From Paenibacillus sp. EZ-K15 (lineage in GTDB: Bacteria; Bacillota; Bacilli; Paenibacillales; Paenibacillaceae): a stretch of 64,000 nt of DNA. The translations under genes were made by a program, and so were the position numbers. Positions within the stretch are counted from its first letter, which is position 1. The number at the start of each line of letters is the position of its first letter. The DNA lies in the NCBI RefSeq assembly GCF_002573715.1, contig NZ_PDHM01000016.1, forward strand, positions 537,649 through 601,648. Reading direction: 5' to 3'. Shown here piece by piece: positions 17,425 to 27,300 of this stretch. The notes under the pieces were generated by a model. That model searched no databases. It was not told the DNA's origin and worked only from the letters and a program-made list of their open reading frames with translations.

Positions 17425-17606
17425 TTCAATTTATCTCCATCATGGATATCTTCGCTCGAAACCAGTTCACGCGTTGAGTTTTTGAACTCGCTCAGTGTAC
17501 GACCGAAGGCACGGCCCAGTTCAGGCAGCTTCGAAGGACCGAAAATAATTAAGGCGATCAACAGAATGAGGATCAGCCCTGTCACACCGATGTTTCCTAG
17601 AGGCAT
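17421..17606 (-). CDS. tatA: Twin-arginine translocase subunit TatA/TatE
   Basis: The 61-residue protein has one short N-terminal membrane helix, the [14 protein letters not shown] hinge and amphipathic helix that define TatA/B/E, and a short polar tail. Firmicutes usually work with a bifunctional TatA and no TatB, which fits a tatA-tatC pair. The start is preceded by AAAGGAG. It is translationally coupled to tatC. Confidence 0.93.
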   Translation of the reverse strand: MPLGNIGVTGLILILLIALIIFGPSKLPELGRAFGRTLSEFKNSTRELVSSEDIHDGDKLK

Positions 17607-17623
17607 ACGATCAACTCCTTTAC

Positions 17624-18304
17624 CTATTTTTTATCCGATGCCATTTGCAGCAGCTTTGTAATATCTCTGGCGATCGACTCGTCGCGCGGCGCACCATGCA
17701 GCTTCGAGGCAATTCGGTCGATCAGCGCAGGAGCTTGCGGATTCGTTACCGTTAGAATTTGCACTTCTTCGTTAAACATGCTCTTCACTTGCTCTTTGGC
17801 TTGCGACATATTATCGTTGTCCGCAGACTTGGCCCCGATAACACCTTCGTTTGGTTCACCTTTACCCGACATTCCTTGCGTCTGACTTAAAACCTTTTGC
17901 TGCATGTTGTCATATTGGTTAGAAGAAACGCGTGATTCTGCACGTGCCAGAATAATCGTGTCATTCAGGACAAAGGCTTTGACTCCTTCAATGCCTGAAC
18001 TTGCGAGTCTTGACTGGACATGGGAAGAGACACCGCCTTCATGCAGGCTGGAAGAGCCGATCATGCTGTACACAGACATGCCCATACCGCTTGTGGTTTT
18101 CCCGTGGACATTGGTAGTTTCGGTCTTGGGCCCATGATAGCTTGGGATCACATCGGTACTGTGCAAGTGTACGGCATCGGCATTACGCTGTTCCATGGAT
18201 TGCGCATTTTGTTGATTGTCGTTTTGATTTAAGCAGGCTGTTAAAGAAAGAAGCAGTGCTGAGCCCAATATTGGACCTCTCCACTTGCTCCACAATTGAT
18301 TCAT
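17624..18304 (-). CDS. YhcN/YlaJ-family (spore-type) lipoprotein
   Basis: The 226-residue precursor has a lipobox LTAC after a hydrophobic segment, a Gln/Asn-rich low-complexity stretch, then the YhcN/YlaJ core ([18 protein letters not shown], and a second segment [21 protein letters not shown]). Family members are lipoproteins found in Bacillus spores or forespore membranes. I place the start at ATG 18304, 9 nt from a GGAGG; an ATG two codons upstream is too close. It lies 17 bp upstream of tatA, which is an unusual neighbour for a spore protein. Confidence 0.8.
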   Translation of the reverse strand: MNQLWSKWRGPILGSALLLSLTACLNQNDNQQNAQSMEQRNADAVHLHSTDVIPSYHGPKTETTNVHGKTTSGMGMSVYSMIGSSSLHEGGVSSHVQSRLASSGIEGVKAFVLNDTIILARAESRVSSNQYDNMQQKVLSQTQGMSGKGEPNEGVIGAKSADNDNMSQAKEQVKSMFNEEVQILTVTNPQAPALIDRIASKLHGAPRDESIARDITKLLQMASDKK

Positions 18305-18427
18305 GAGCATTCGCCTCCATATCGTTAGTGTTTTTATCATGCCCGGATGGAGAATAATGTATGAATGAAATTTTGATGGGGACAATACCCATTATTCCAA
18401 ATGATAAAGAGTAGGGGTGCTGAGAGT

Positions 18428-19189
18428 TTGAGCGAACAAGACGAACAACAAACCAAACCATCGAAGCCTGGCAGCTCACAGACGATGTCTCGGCGGAAAT
18501 TTCTGAGAAACTCCGGTTATGCCGTGGGAGGTGTCGTGCTGGGCGGGGTACTCGGTTATCTGCTGCCGAAGCGGGCAACTCCGCCTGCAGCGCCAGCTCC
18601 TGAGACGAATGAAAACAACTACAATCAAGCATTAATGTTCTTCAACCAGGAACAATACCGGATCACGGAAGCAGCCGTAGAACGTATATTCCCTGCGGAT
18701 GACAATGGTCCTGGCGCCAAAGAACTTGGCGCCGCATTCTTCATCGACCACCAACTGGCCGGTGATTGGGGTTTTAATGCAAGAGACTACATGCAGCCGC
18801 CTTTTTATGTTGGAGAGAAAACGCAAGGTTATCAGGGACGATTAAGAAGACGAGAGATTTTCTACATTGGGCTGCGCGAAATTCAGAACTACAGCCAAAA
18901 AAATTATCAGAAAGATTTCCCAAGCCTGTCGCCAGAGGAACAGGATGCCGTGTTAACAGCCTTTCAGAACGATGAGGTCAAATTGACAACGATCTCAGCC
19001 AGCGGGTTCTTCAACCTGCTCCGCAGCAGCACATTAGAAGGTGTTTACAGTGATCCGCTATATGGTGGCAATAAAAATATGCAGGGCTGGGCGATGCGGC
19101 AATATCCGGGTAACCAAATGGCTTACACGAATATTATCGAGAAGAATTTTACCGTCATCCCGCCTAAGAGTTTAAAAGATCACCTATAA
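18428..19189 (+). CDS. Gluconate 2-dehydrogenase subunit 3 family protein, Tat-exported
   Basis: The 253-residue protein carries a twin-arginine signal (SRRKFLR followed by a GGVVLGGVLGYLL hydrophobic core) and the gluconate-dehydrogenase small-subunit fold (AAVERIFPADDNGPGAKELG, REIFYIGLREIQNYS, SGFFNLLRSSTLEGVYSDP). In known three-subunit enzymes this subunit escorts the flavoprotein through the Tat pathway. I chose the TTG at 18428, with AGGGGTG 8 nt upstream; an ATG at 18401 would add nine residues without a good ribosome site. It heads the operon with the GMC flavoprotein and cytochrome c. Confidence 0.9.
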   Translation: MSEQDEQQTKPSKPGSSQTMSRRKFLRNSGYAVGGVVLGGVLGYLLPKRATPPAAPAPETNENNYNQALMFFNQEQYRITEAAVERIFPADDNGPGAKELGAAFFIDHQLAGDWGFNARDYMQPPFYVGEKTQGYQGRLRRREIFYIGLREIQNYSQKNYQKDFPSLSPEEQDAVLTAFQNDEVKLTTISASGFFNLLRSSTLEGVYSDPLYGGNKNMQGWAMRQYPGNQMAYTNIIEKNFTVIPPKSLKDHL

Positions 19190-19219
19190 CGGCTCACGAT
19201 TAGCGAGAGGAGTATAGAT

Positions 19220-20932
19220 ATGGCTAAAAAATTACCTAAAACGGATGTTGTCATCATTGGCGTCGGCTGGGCTGGCGGCATTATCGCTTCGGAACTGACC
19301 AAGAACGGTTTATCCGTTGTCGGATTGGAGCGAGGTAAAGAAAGAGTGACGGAAGACTATTACATGGCTCACGATGAGCTCCGTTATGCGCTTCGGTACG
19401 ATTTAATGCAGGACCTCTCCAAAGAAACGATTACATTTCGAAGCACTGAAAAAATACGTGCGCTTCCAATGAGGCAATATGGCTCGTTCTTGTTAGGCGA
19501 GGGATTGGGAGGAGCCGGGGTGCACTGGAACGGGCAAACATTCCGTTTCCTGCCTTACGATTTTAAAATTCGGAGCATGACGGAAGAACGATATGGGAAA
19601 GATAAAATACCGCCGGAAATGATGATCCAGGACTGGGGTATTACCTATGATCAGCTTGAGCCGTTCTTTGATAAGTTCGAGAAGACGACCGGCATCTCCG
19701 GCGAGGAAAATCCCTTGGCAGGGAAACGTTCGAATCCTTACCCGACACCGCCTATGCTTCACACGCCATCCATGAAGATGTTCACAGAAGCGGCAAAAAA
19801 ACTGAAGCTCAATCCCTATACGGTCCCTTCAGCGAATCTGTCGGAAAGCTATACGAATCCGGATGGCATTGCCCGGGCAGGTTGTCAGTATTGTGGGTAT
19901 TGCGAGCGGTTTGGGTGTGAATACGGGGCGAAAGCGGATCCGGTCGTTACCGTGATTCCTGTTGCCAAAAAAACCGGGAAGTTCGAAATCCGGACCCATT
20001 CCTATGTAAGACGAATCCTGCATACGGGAGGTAAGGCAACGGGTGTCATGTACACGGATCTAACGACGGGAGAGGAAATCGAACAGCCAGCGGATATCGT
20101 CGTATCAACGGGGTATGTATTTAATAATACTCGTTTGATGCTTCTCTCCAAGATCGGTAAGCCATACGACTCGTCCAGCGGAACAGGTGTGATTGGCAAA
20201 AACTATGCCTATCAGGTCATCAAGGGGAATGCCGCCGGATTTTTTGAGGATAAATTCAATTTGTTTGCCGGCGCGGGAAGCCTAGGAATGAGCGTGGACG
20301 ATTATAACGGCGACAATTTTGATCACTCGGACTTGAAGTTCATTCATGGGGGGAACATTGCCCATACGGTAACCGGACAAAGGCCAATTCAAAACAATCC
20401 GGTACCGGAGGAATCACCGCGTTGGGGAAAAGAGTTTAAGGCGAATTCCTTGAAGTATGCAAACAGCGTGCTGTCCGTGGGCTCTCAAGGTTCTTCTATG
20501 CCTTATCGACATCACTATCTGGATTTGGATCCCACCTATAAGGACGCATTCGGAGACCCGTTGATTCGAATCACGTTTGATTTCGAAGAGCAGGACCGCC
20601 AGTTGGCCAGGTATCTTTCCGATCGCTGCGCGGAGATCGTGCAGGAGATGGGAGGCCAGAACATTATGAAACTGAAGGAACTGGGACCTTACGAAATTAC
20701 GACATACCAATCGACTCATAATACCGGCGGGGTGATTATGGGAGAGAACCCTGGTAATTCGGCCGTCAACAACTACATGCAAATGTGGGATATGGAAAAT
20801 TTATTTGTCGTTGGCGCATCCGCTTTCCCGCATAATAGCGGCTATAACCCGACAGGGACGGTCGGGGCCCTTGCTTATCGAACAGTGGATGGAATTCTTG
20901 AATACAGCAAAAAGGGCGGGCTATTAGTATAG
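19220..20932 (+). CDS. GMC-family FAD oxidoreductase (gluconate/sugar dehydrogenase large subunit)
   Basis: The 570-residue flavoprotein has an N-terminal FAD site (VVIIGVGWAGG, residues 10-20), the GEGLGGAGVHWNGQ flavin loop, and the C-terminal GMC region with STHNTGG and the NPTGTVGALAYR FAD-closing motif. Cys222, Cys225, Cys228 and Cys233 form a tight cluster motif (CxxCxxCxxxxC). FAD-glucose dehydrogenases use a comparable insert for a [3Fe-4S] centre that passes electrons to cytochrome c. The protein lacks its own signal and is probably carried out with the Tat-tagged small subunit encoded 30 bp upstream. The sugar or sugar-acid substrate is not known. Confidence 0.9.
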   Translation: MAKKLPKTDVVIIGVGWAGGIIASELTKNGLSVVGLERGKERVTEDYYMAHDELRYALRYDLMQDLSKETITFRSTEKIRALPMRQYGSFLLGEGLGGAGVHWNGQTFRFLPYDFKIRSMTEERYGKDKIPPEMMIQDWGITYDQLEPFFDKFEKTTGISGEENPLAGKRSNPYPTPPMLHTPSMKMFTEAAKKLKLNPYTVPSANLSESYTNPDGIARAGCQYCGYCERFGCEYGAKADPVVTVIPVAKKTGKFEIRTHSYVRRILHTGGKATGVMYTDLTTGEEIEQPADIVVSTGYVFNNTRLMLLSKIGKPYDSSSGTGVIGKNYAYQVIKGNAAGFFEDKFNLFAGAGSLGMSVDDYNGDNFDHSDLKFIHGGNIAHTVTGQRPIQNNPVPEESPRWGKEFKANSLKYANSVLSVGSQGSSMPYRHHYLDLDPTYKDAFGDPLIRITFDFEEQDRQLARYLSDRCAEIVQEMGGQNIMKLKELGPYEITTYQSTHNTGGVIMGENPGNSAVNNYMQMWDMENLFVVGASAFPHNSGYNPTGTVGALAYRTVDGILEYSKKGGLLV

Positions 20933-20964
20933 CTTGCATTTTACAAAAGGAGGTAGTTTGATAA

Positions 20965-21348
20965 ATGTTCAAAAAAGGGTTACTGTTTGTTATGTTATTG
21001 ACAACTTTTGCTTTTGCTGTGGTGGCATGCGGTGGCAATGATACATCCGAGCCAGCTCCAGCTCCAGCTGAAAACGGAGGACAAGCTCCGGAGGAAGGAG
21101 CAACCGGCGGGGATGCCACCAATGATGAAGCGATGACGCTGTACAATGCCAACTGCATGGCTTGCCATGCTACTGACCTAGGCGGGGGCGGAAACTTTCC
21201 CAGTCTCCAAAACGTAGGATCCAAGCACGATGCCAGCGAAATTGCGGGTATTATTTCGAATGGGCGCAATGGAATGCCGGCATTCCAAGGCAAGCTGACG
21301 GAAGACGAAATTAATGTGCTGTCCCAATGGTTGGCTGCCAAAAAATAA
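20965..21348 (+). CDS. Membrane-anchored lipoprotein cytochrome c
   Basis: The 127-residue precursor has a lipobox (VVAC near residue 22), an Ala/Pro/Glu-rich linker, and a class I cytochrome c domain. The haem motif is CMACH, with Cys64, Cys67 and His68, and the axial Met lies in NGMPAF. It resembles the Bacillus c550/c551 lipoproteins that pass electrons to the terminal oxidase. As third gene of the dehydrogenase operon (32 bp after the GMC gene, AAAGGAGG site) it is the probable electron acceptor of the enzyme. Confidence 0.93.
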   Translation: MFKKGLLFVMLLTTFAFAVVACGGNDTSEPAPAPAENGGQAPEEGATGGDATNDEAMTLYNANCMACHATDLGGGGNFPSLQNVGSKHDASEIAGIISNGRNGMPAFQGKLTEDEINVLSQWLAAKK

Positions 21349-21477
21349 GGCGAATAGAATATGAAAAAATGAGGACCCTCATGCTACAATGCAGATATGT
21401 ATCGCGTTGTTAACATGGGGGGTTCTTCATATGCGCGGAAGACTGGGAACACTTTTTAGGAGGGGGACTGTGAAGTC

Positions 21478-22188
21478 ATGACAGAGACGTTCGTATCCTC
21501 CTATAGCACTTGTTCAATAAAGTGCCGAACGGTGGTTTGCTTTTTTGCCGGTGTCTTGACCTATCGGAATAATTTTGAAGACGCTGCAAGCGAGATTGCT
21601 CTTAGATATCCAAATGCCAAAATTGTGGTGATCTTTCCGTATGGGATGGCAAACGGCATAGCGGGTTCCTCGTTAATCCGTCTGCTAGCCCGGCAGCTTG
21701 CTCAAGTTGGCTATGACTTGGTTCGCGAGCAGTCTTGCCGGGTAGTGAACGCAGGGCAGATCATCCGCGAGCATGCAGCAGATGCGGATCAACTGATCCT
21801 GATCGGGCACAGCGCTGGAGGCCTGGTCGCCTATAAGGCAGGGCTTTATTTGGAGGACAAGTACAACTTCCAGGGAGTCCATGTATTTGCTGTGGGATGT
21901 CCAAAGTTTTATTTGAAGGACATTCCTTACAATGACCGGTTTACATATATCACTGGCCAGGATCCGGACAGGATCACCAGAATTGGCAGTTGGCGCAAGC
22001 CGGGTTCCAGGGTGTACCGGGGAAGTCCGGGGCGCGAGATTCAACTGGATTTTAATCCGGATCATCAGGGATGGCGATATCATGCTTCTTATTTTCTGAA
22101 ATCGGCATGGACGGATTCAAACGAAGCGTTCCATACCAATTCAGTAGATCTGGTTTCCAAAATCCATGAGTTGTGCCCTGGAAACTAA
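21478..22188 (+). CDS. Alpha/beta hydrolase, lipase-like
   Basis: The 236-residue protein contains LILIGHSAGGLVAYKAG with nucleophile Ser112, and the surrounding HVFAVGCPKFYL strand is like class 3 lipases. A C-terminal YHASYF supplies a candidate catalytic His. No signal peptide is visible; the N-terminus is polar with two cysteines. An AGGAGGGGG lies upstream of the start. I cannot assign a substrate, and it may be a cytosolic esterase or an inactive relative. Confidence 0.65.
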   Translation: MTETFVSSYSTCSIKCRTVVCFFAGVLTYRNNFEDAASEIALRYPNAKIVVIFPYGMANGIAGSSLIRLLARQLAQVGYDLVREQSCRVVNAGQIIREHAADADQLILIGHSAGGLVAYKAGLYLEDKYNFQGVHVFAVGCPKFYLKDIPYNDRFTYITGQDPDRITRIGSWRKPGSRVYRGSPGREIQLDFNPDHQGWRYHASYFLKSAWTDSNEAFHTNSVDLVSKIHELCPGN

Positions 22189-22383
22189 ATGCTACGTAAT
22201 AAATATTATGTAAACTAAAAGGATTCATGTGAAATAGAAAACTGGTAGATAACAGTATTGGCAACGTCATATAAGGTTATACTTGACTCTTTGGTTTATA
22301 ATCTCTCAAACGGTTGATATTGGAATAGTTCGATGATACTATAGAACTATATTTCATAAGCCTTAAGGGGGAAAAATGTAACA

Positions 22384-23160
22384 GTGGAGAAAAAAAAGTC
22401 GAAGTTTAAAAAGATTTTGCTAATAATTGTGGGGGTTCTTGTCGTTCTTTTTGTCATTGGCAGATTATCCGACAATTCCTCATCCGATCCAGGTAACGGC
22501 ACAACAGCGAAGAGTGCAAGTGCTAGCAAGACTAATGATCATGAAGCAAAATTTGCCGAAGCACAGGATTTATTCAAAAATGGAAACTATGTTCAAGCCA
22601 ATGTAGTAGTCGACGAAGCTATTAAAGCTGAGAAAAAGGATGAATATACGAAACTGAAAACCGACATAGAGTCTAAGATCAAGAATCGGAAAACGGAACT
22701 GGAGTCCAAATTTGAAATTAAAGAAGATAAAGTCGAAAATATTACCTTTATCTCACCATCCGCGGGTGTTACCAAAGGCTTGAGCTTCTATCCTTACATC
22801 GGCGTAAAGGATTCCAAAAAATACATGATCTTACGAGTTGGGTATCAGGAGGACGCAAAAAAAGCCTTATTTGTGTTTACCAAAGTGAAGGTCCGTGCAG
22901 GAGACAAATTGCAGGAGCTTGATTTCAACCCGATGGATAAAGTGAATGATGTGGATCTTTTTGGTTCCGGAATGACAGAAATAGTGGATATAAATGTAGA
23001 TAAAAAAATGGAAGACCTGCTTGGTAACGTGATTCCAGCAAATGATGAAATCATTGTACGATTTGAGGATATATCCAATAAATCGACAGACTACACTTTA
23101 ACCAAGAATCAGAAGCAAACGATAGCGGATATTATCGAATATTACAATTACTTGGATTAG
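22384..23160 (+). CDS. Membrane-anchored protein of unknown function
   Basis: The 258-residue protein starts at GTG and has a very basic N-terminus (KKKSKFKK) followed by one membrane helix (about residues 11-26). A Ser/Thr/Gly linker, a short helical repeat region of TPR-like character (AEAQDLFKNGNYVQANVVVDE), and a beta-rich domain facing outside come next. I do not recognise the family. The GTG is 12 nt from GGGGG, slightly long. It stands alone and ends in a strong terminator. Confidence 0.65.
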   Translation: MEKKKSKFKKILLIIVGVLVVLFVIGRLSDNSSSDPGNGTTAKSASASKTNDHEAKFAEAQDLFKNGNYVQANVVVDEAIKAEKKDEYTKLKTDIESKIKNRKTELESKFEIKEDKVENITFISPSAGVTKGLSFYPYIGVKDSKKYMILRVGYQEDAKKALFVFTKVKVRAGDKLQELDFNPMDKVNDVDLFGSGMTEIVDINVDKKMEDLLGNVIPANDEIIVRFEDISNKSTDYTLTKNQKQTIADIIEYYNYLD

Positions 23161-23215
23161 TTTGCACTACTAACTGTTGTCTGTGTACTGTACTTGTACT
23201 CATAACATACGTTCC

Positions 23216-23251
23216 AAAGAGCCGAATTCCCTTAAAGGAATTCGGCTCTTT
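23216..23251. terminator. Bidirectional terminator
   Basis: Fifteen-base perfect arms (AAAGAGCCGAATTCC and its complement) around a 6-nt loop lie between the convergent membrane-protein and AraC genes and serve both directions. Confidence 0.88.
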
Positions 23252-23256
23252 GTTGT

Positions 23257-24102
23257 TTACGGCCGTATATCCGCCTGATGATTTTTACGGAATTTCAGGG
23301 GAGAGAGACCGATTATGCTTTTAAAGGTGCGGCCGAAATGGGTGGGATTGTCGAAGCCAACGCTTTCGGCGATTTCGGAAACTTGTAAATTGGATTCTTT
23401 CAACAAATGACTCGCTTGCTTGATCCGTACGTGATTCACATACTCGATCAGAGTAAACCCTGTTGATTCCCTGAAGGTTCGACTAAGATGGGAGGGACTT
23501 ACATGGAATCGGCTGGTGAGTTCCTCTAATGTCAGACGCTGTTCGTAGTGGTGATTGATAAAGTGGGCAATATGGGAAATACGCTGATGAACCTGGTTGG
23601 TTGAGACATTTATGTATTGACGACCACTGTTTAGAATACGGTGGATGAACACCAAAAGCTCGGACAACAGGATTTTGAGATAAAAATTCGACTCCGGAAA
23701 TCCGTTGGCCGATTCGGCGACCATCTTCGCAAAAATCCCTTCGACATACCCCTGCTCCTGACCCTTTAACCGGATGGAGCCGGAACCTGTTTGGAAAGGG
23801 GAGAGAGGATGAAAAGACGAATCCTCGGTCAACAACCCACCTAAGAAATCTTCTTGAAAGAGCAGGGTCACTCTTTCAAATGGCGCACCGTTAGGATTGA
23901 TCAGACGATGTCCGTCATTCTTGCGAATGAGCAGCATGGAACCGCCCACAAGCTGAAACGGCTGACTTCCAATACAATAATGCAGCTCGCCGGAGACAAT
24001 ATACAGAATTTCATAAGCGTCGTGATAGTGGAATGAAGGAATACTCGATCGGGATTTGCTCTCTCGACTGATATAGAAGGGATCGGAGCAAAAAAAGTTG
24101 AT
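23257..24102 (-). CDS. AraC family regulator with cupin sensor domain
   Basis: The 281-residue protein has an N-terminal cupin-like sensor (SFHYHDAYEILYIVSGELHYCI, GGSMLLIRKNDGHRL) and a C-terminal double helix-turn-helix (LTLEELTSRFHVSPSHLSRTF, VSEIAESVGFDNPTHFGRTF). The frame is open back to a stop near 24109, and the conserved sensor begins well upstream of the first GTG (23949), which would cut it. No ATG, GTG or TTG exists in frame at the natural start; a GAGAGGTGA lies 6 nt before AUC 24102, which I take as the start. It is divergent from the giant metallophosphoesterase-GH8 gene and probably controls it. Confidence 0.82.
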   Translation of the reverse strand: MNFFCSDPFYISRESKSRSSIPSFHYHDAYEILYIVSGELHYCIGSQPFQLVGGSMLLIRKNDGHRLINPNGAPFERVTLLFQEDFLGGLLTEDSSFHPLSPFQTGSGSIRLKGQEQGYVEGIFAKMVAESANGFPESNFYLKILLSELLVFIHRILNSGRQYINVSTNQVHQRISHIAHFINHHYEQRLTLEELTSRFHVSPSHLSRTFRESTGFTLIEYVNHVRIKQASHLLKESNLQVSEIAESVGFDNPTHFGRTFKSIIGLSPLKFRKNHQADIRP

Positions 24103-24328
24103 GTCAAATCACCTCTCACGAAAATCCAGCTATGTCATGATGTCCTCATTGTACCCGAAGCCGATTGAATTGTTAATCAAAATAACAGCAATATATGTTG
24201 AAAAGGGCCATTTTTAAATAAGATTCTGCGAGAATCCTGAGAAAACATCGGATATATTCAAGAAGGCGGGATTCATATCGAATCCTCAAGCCAAACCGTT
24301 CATGTTGAACGGGAAAGGGGTGCAAAGC

Positions 24329-27300
24329 ATGCGAATCAAGAAGAAAAGAGGAAGGAATCCGCAAAAAATGTTCTTATTGTTTTTAGCATTATTGTTGATC
24401 CCCTGGACATTGCCGGCAAATTCACATGCCGACTCCGTGACGGGTAAGTCCGAGCTAGCCTCCGATGGGCCGGGGAAAGCGGCCGAGGCCTTAATCGCCG
24501 AATGGGTCTTCAAGAACAAGGGAGAAGGAGGCGTCCATCCTGCAACCGGAGGACTCAACAAGTCTTCCTCCATCCTGCAACAGGTCGGAGGATATTTTGA
24601 ATACTACGACAGTAAAGCCCAAGATATTAGCTACCAGGGCTGGGATAACGGCCAGGGCAAGAAATATTGGTTGGCCATGGTTTCTACCTCAGCCTACAAG
24701 AATATCAAATTATCCTCGGAGCAAAGCTCTTCGGGTTCCGCTCCTAACGATTTCAAAGTACAGGTAAGTACCGACCGAACGGTATGGACAGACGTCCCGG
24801 GAGGCACGGTTCAGATGAATATCGTTTCAAGTTACAATTGTCCGAATCAATCCTGCATACTTAATAACGTCTCCTTGCCGAATGCAGACGATAAGCAAAT
24901 GCTGTATATCCGCTGGGTGGTTAACTCCAATAAGCCAACCAACACCAAAGATAATCCGAAAGGCATTGGATCGGGAGGTTCCAGTAAAATTCGGAACATT
25001 CGCGTAACCGGAGAACCGATTTCCGGAACAACGCCTGAACAGCCTACCATCGACGTATCCTATATACCGGAGCAAGGTGCGGATAAGGTAGCCGTGACCA
25101 CGCCGATTGAGGTTAAGTTCAATAAACCGATCACGGTAACGGCCAAACAGGACATCACGGTTCGGGATGGCCAGAATCAGCCTGTTCCAAACCTTGCAGT
25201 CGAAGTCATAAATCAAACGACCTTGCGCATTGGGCATGGCGGATTAGGTCAAGGGAAAAGCTACAGGGTTACCATTCCCCAAACCGCGGTCCAAGGAAAA
25301 GACGGCTCCCCCCTGATTCGAAATATCGAGTGGAGCTTTACGACTGTAGGTTCAGTCTCTCAGCCGAAACTCATTAACATGACCTTGAACGGCGATCCTA
25401 AAACAAGCATGGCTTTCGCTTGGTACACGGATACCTCGGCCGGAACGAAAGTCCAGGTAGCCGAATCAACGGGAACCGGTAACGTGTTTCCGAAAGAGGG
25501 AGTTCTTGAATTCACCGGAACTTCCGAGGAAATTTCGACTTATATGACCAAGGGTGACAGAACGACGGGTAAGAAGAAAAAGTTTTTCAGCCATAAATCA
25601 AGCGCGAATGGATTAAAGCCGGGAACTGATTATGTATTCCGGGTAGGCGACGGTTCGATATGGAGCTCAATGGGATCGTTTAAAACCGATACAGCGACGC
25701 CGCAGCCATATCGCTTTATCGTGGGAGCCGATTCTCAGGCCTCGAGCAAATCAGGCTTTGAACCATGGGCAGATACCTTCAAGAAAGCTTACGAACATAT
25801 TGGTAACCCCAAATTTCTGATCAATGCCGGCGATCTGGTTGATAATGGCGACCTGGAAGAGCAATGGCAGTGGATGCTCGGGCTCGCGCAGGAGCATCTG
25901 ATGAAAGTGCCATTTGTTCCCGTACTGGGCGGACACGAAGTATCGGATTGGGACGGGGATGCCACGACGCCGAATAATAACTTTTACAACCATTTCAATC
26001 TGCCACGGAAAGTGGTGGATGCGACACATGATGGCTCGGTCTATTCTTTTGAATACGGCGACGCGCTTTACATGGTGTACAACTCGCAGTTTGATGGCAA
26101 GCTGAACGAAGACGGCTCCGTCGACTGGGATGATGATCAGCACGAACAGTTTTGGAACCAGATTGATTGGATGCGGAACACGGTCGCGAAGACCGACAAG
26201 AAGTGGAAATTCGTGACGCTTCACAAAGCACCTTATGCAGCTGGCGATAATTCCGCGCAATGGGAAGGAGATCGCGTTAAATTTTACAGAAAAAATCTGA
26301 TTCCTGTATTTGACGAGCTTGGCATCGATATGGTGTTTGAGGCTCACGATCATATGTATATGCGTTCCTTCCAAATGTACGGGGACAAGGTCATCGATCC
26401 GAAAAAACTGGAAAAAGACGAAGCAGGCAACGTCGTCAATCCTCAAGGAACGGTGTATCTGATGTCCAATGCGTTTGGAAACAAATTTTATTACAAGAAC
26501 GAACCGTATGACGACTTCTTCGCAGCGATTAACAACCAGCCGAAGAAAAAAATGTTTACGGATGTGTCGGTTGCAGATCAAATTCTGAAATTCGATGCCT
26601 ATACGGCTGCTGTTGAAGATGAAGGAAAGAGCGGATACGGGAAAAATGGGCTGAAGGTATACGATCATTACGGTATCAAACGAACAGACACCAAACCGGA
26701 TCCGGTGGAGGGAGCACAGGTTAAACTCCAAGGTACCAAAGCTACGTTGACCTGGAAGGCGCCGTCCTCAAGTAAAGAGCAGGTAAGAGGATTCCGTATT
26801 TACGAAAAGGATGACAAGATCAGCAAGCATTGGAGCCTCTATGTGCCCGTGAAGTCGGGAACGTCGCAGTACAGCGTTGTTATCGACAAATTGAATCCGG
26901 ATATCCAATATAATCTGGTGATCAAATCTGTTGGCAGAAGAGACAATTCCAGCCCAGTCACGGTAAGCACTTCAAATCAGACCGAGGGGAATGAGCCCCC
27001 ATCCGCTTTGGATGGTTTGGTGGGCAAAGGCGTGTCTCCTTTCCAAATTGACCTGACCTGGAGAGCGCCATCCGGTAAGGCGCCGGATCGTTATCATGTT
27101 TACCGCAACGATAATCACGTTGGAACAACCAAGGAAATAACATATATCGATACCGGGCTGACGCCTGACACGGAATATCGGTACAAGGTGACGGCCGTTA
27201 CCGCGGGAGGAGTCGAATCGCTGCCGTCTGAAGAAATCCGCTTGAAAACGATGCCTTCTTCACAAGGCACCGGGCCTTACAAGCCGTTCCCGCAGCATAC

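Noticed and set aside
25751..26731. 326-codon minus-strand frame inside the GH8 fusion gene
   Set aside because: Long, but it mirrors the sense codons of a gene with clear domains and has no ribosome site or recognisable fold.
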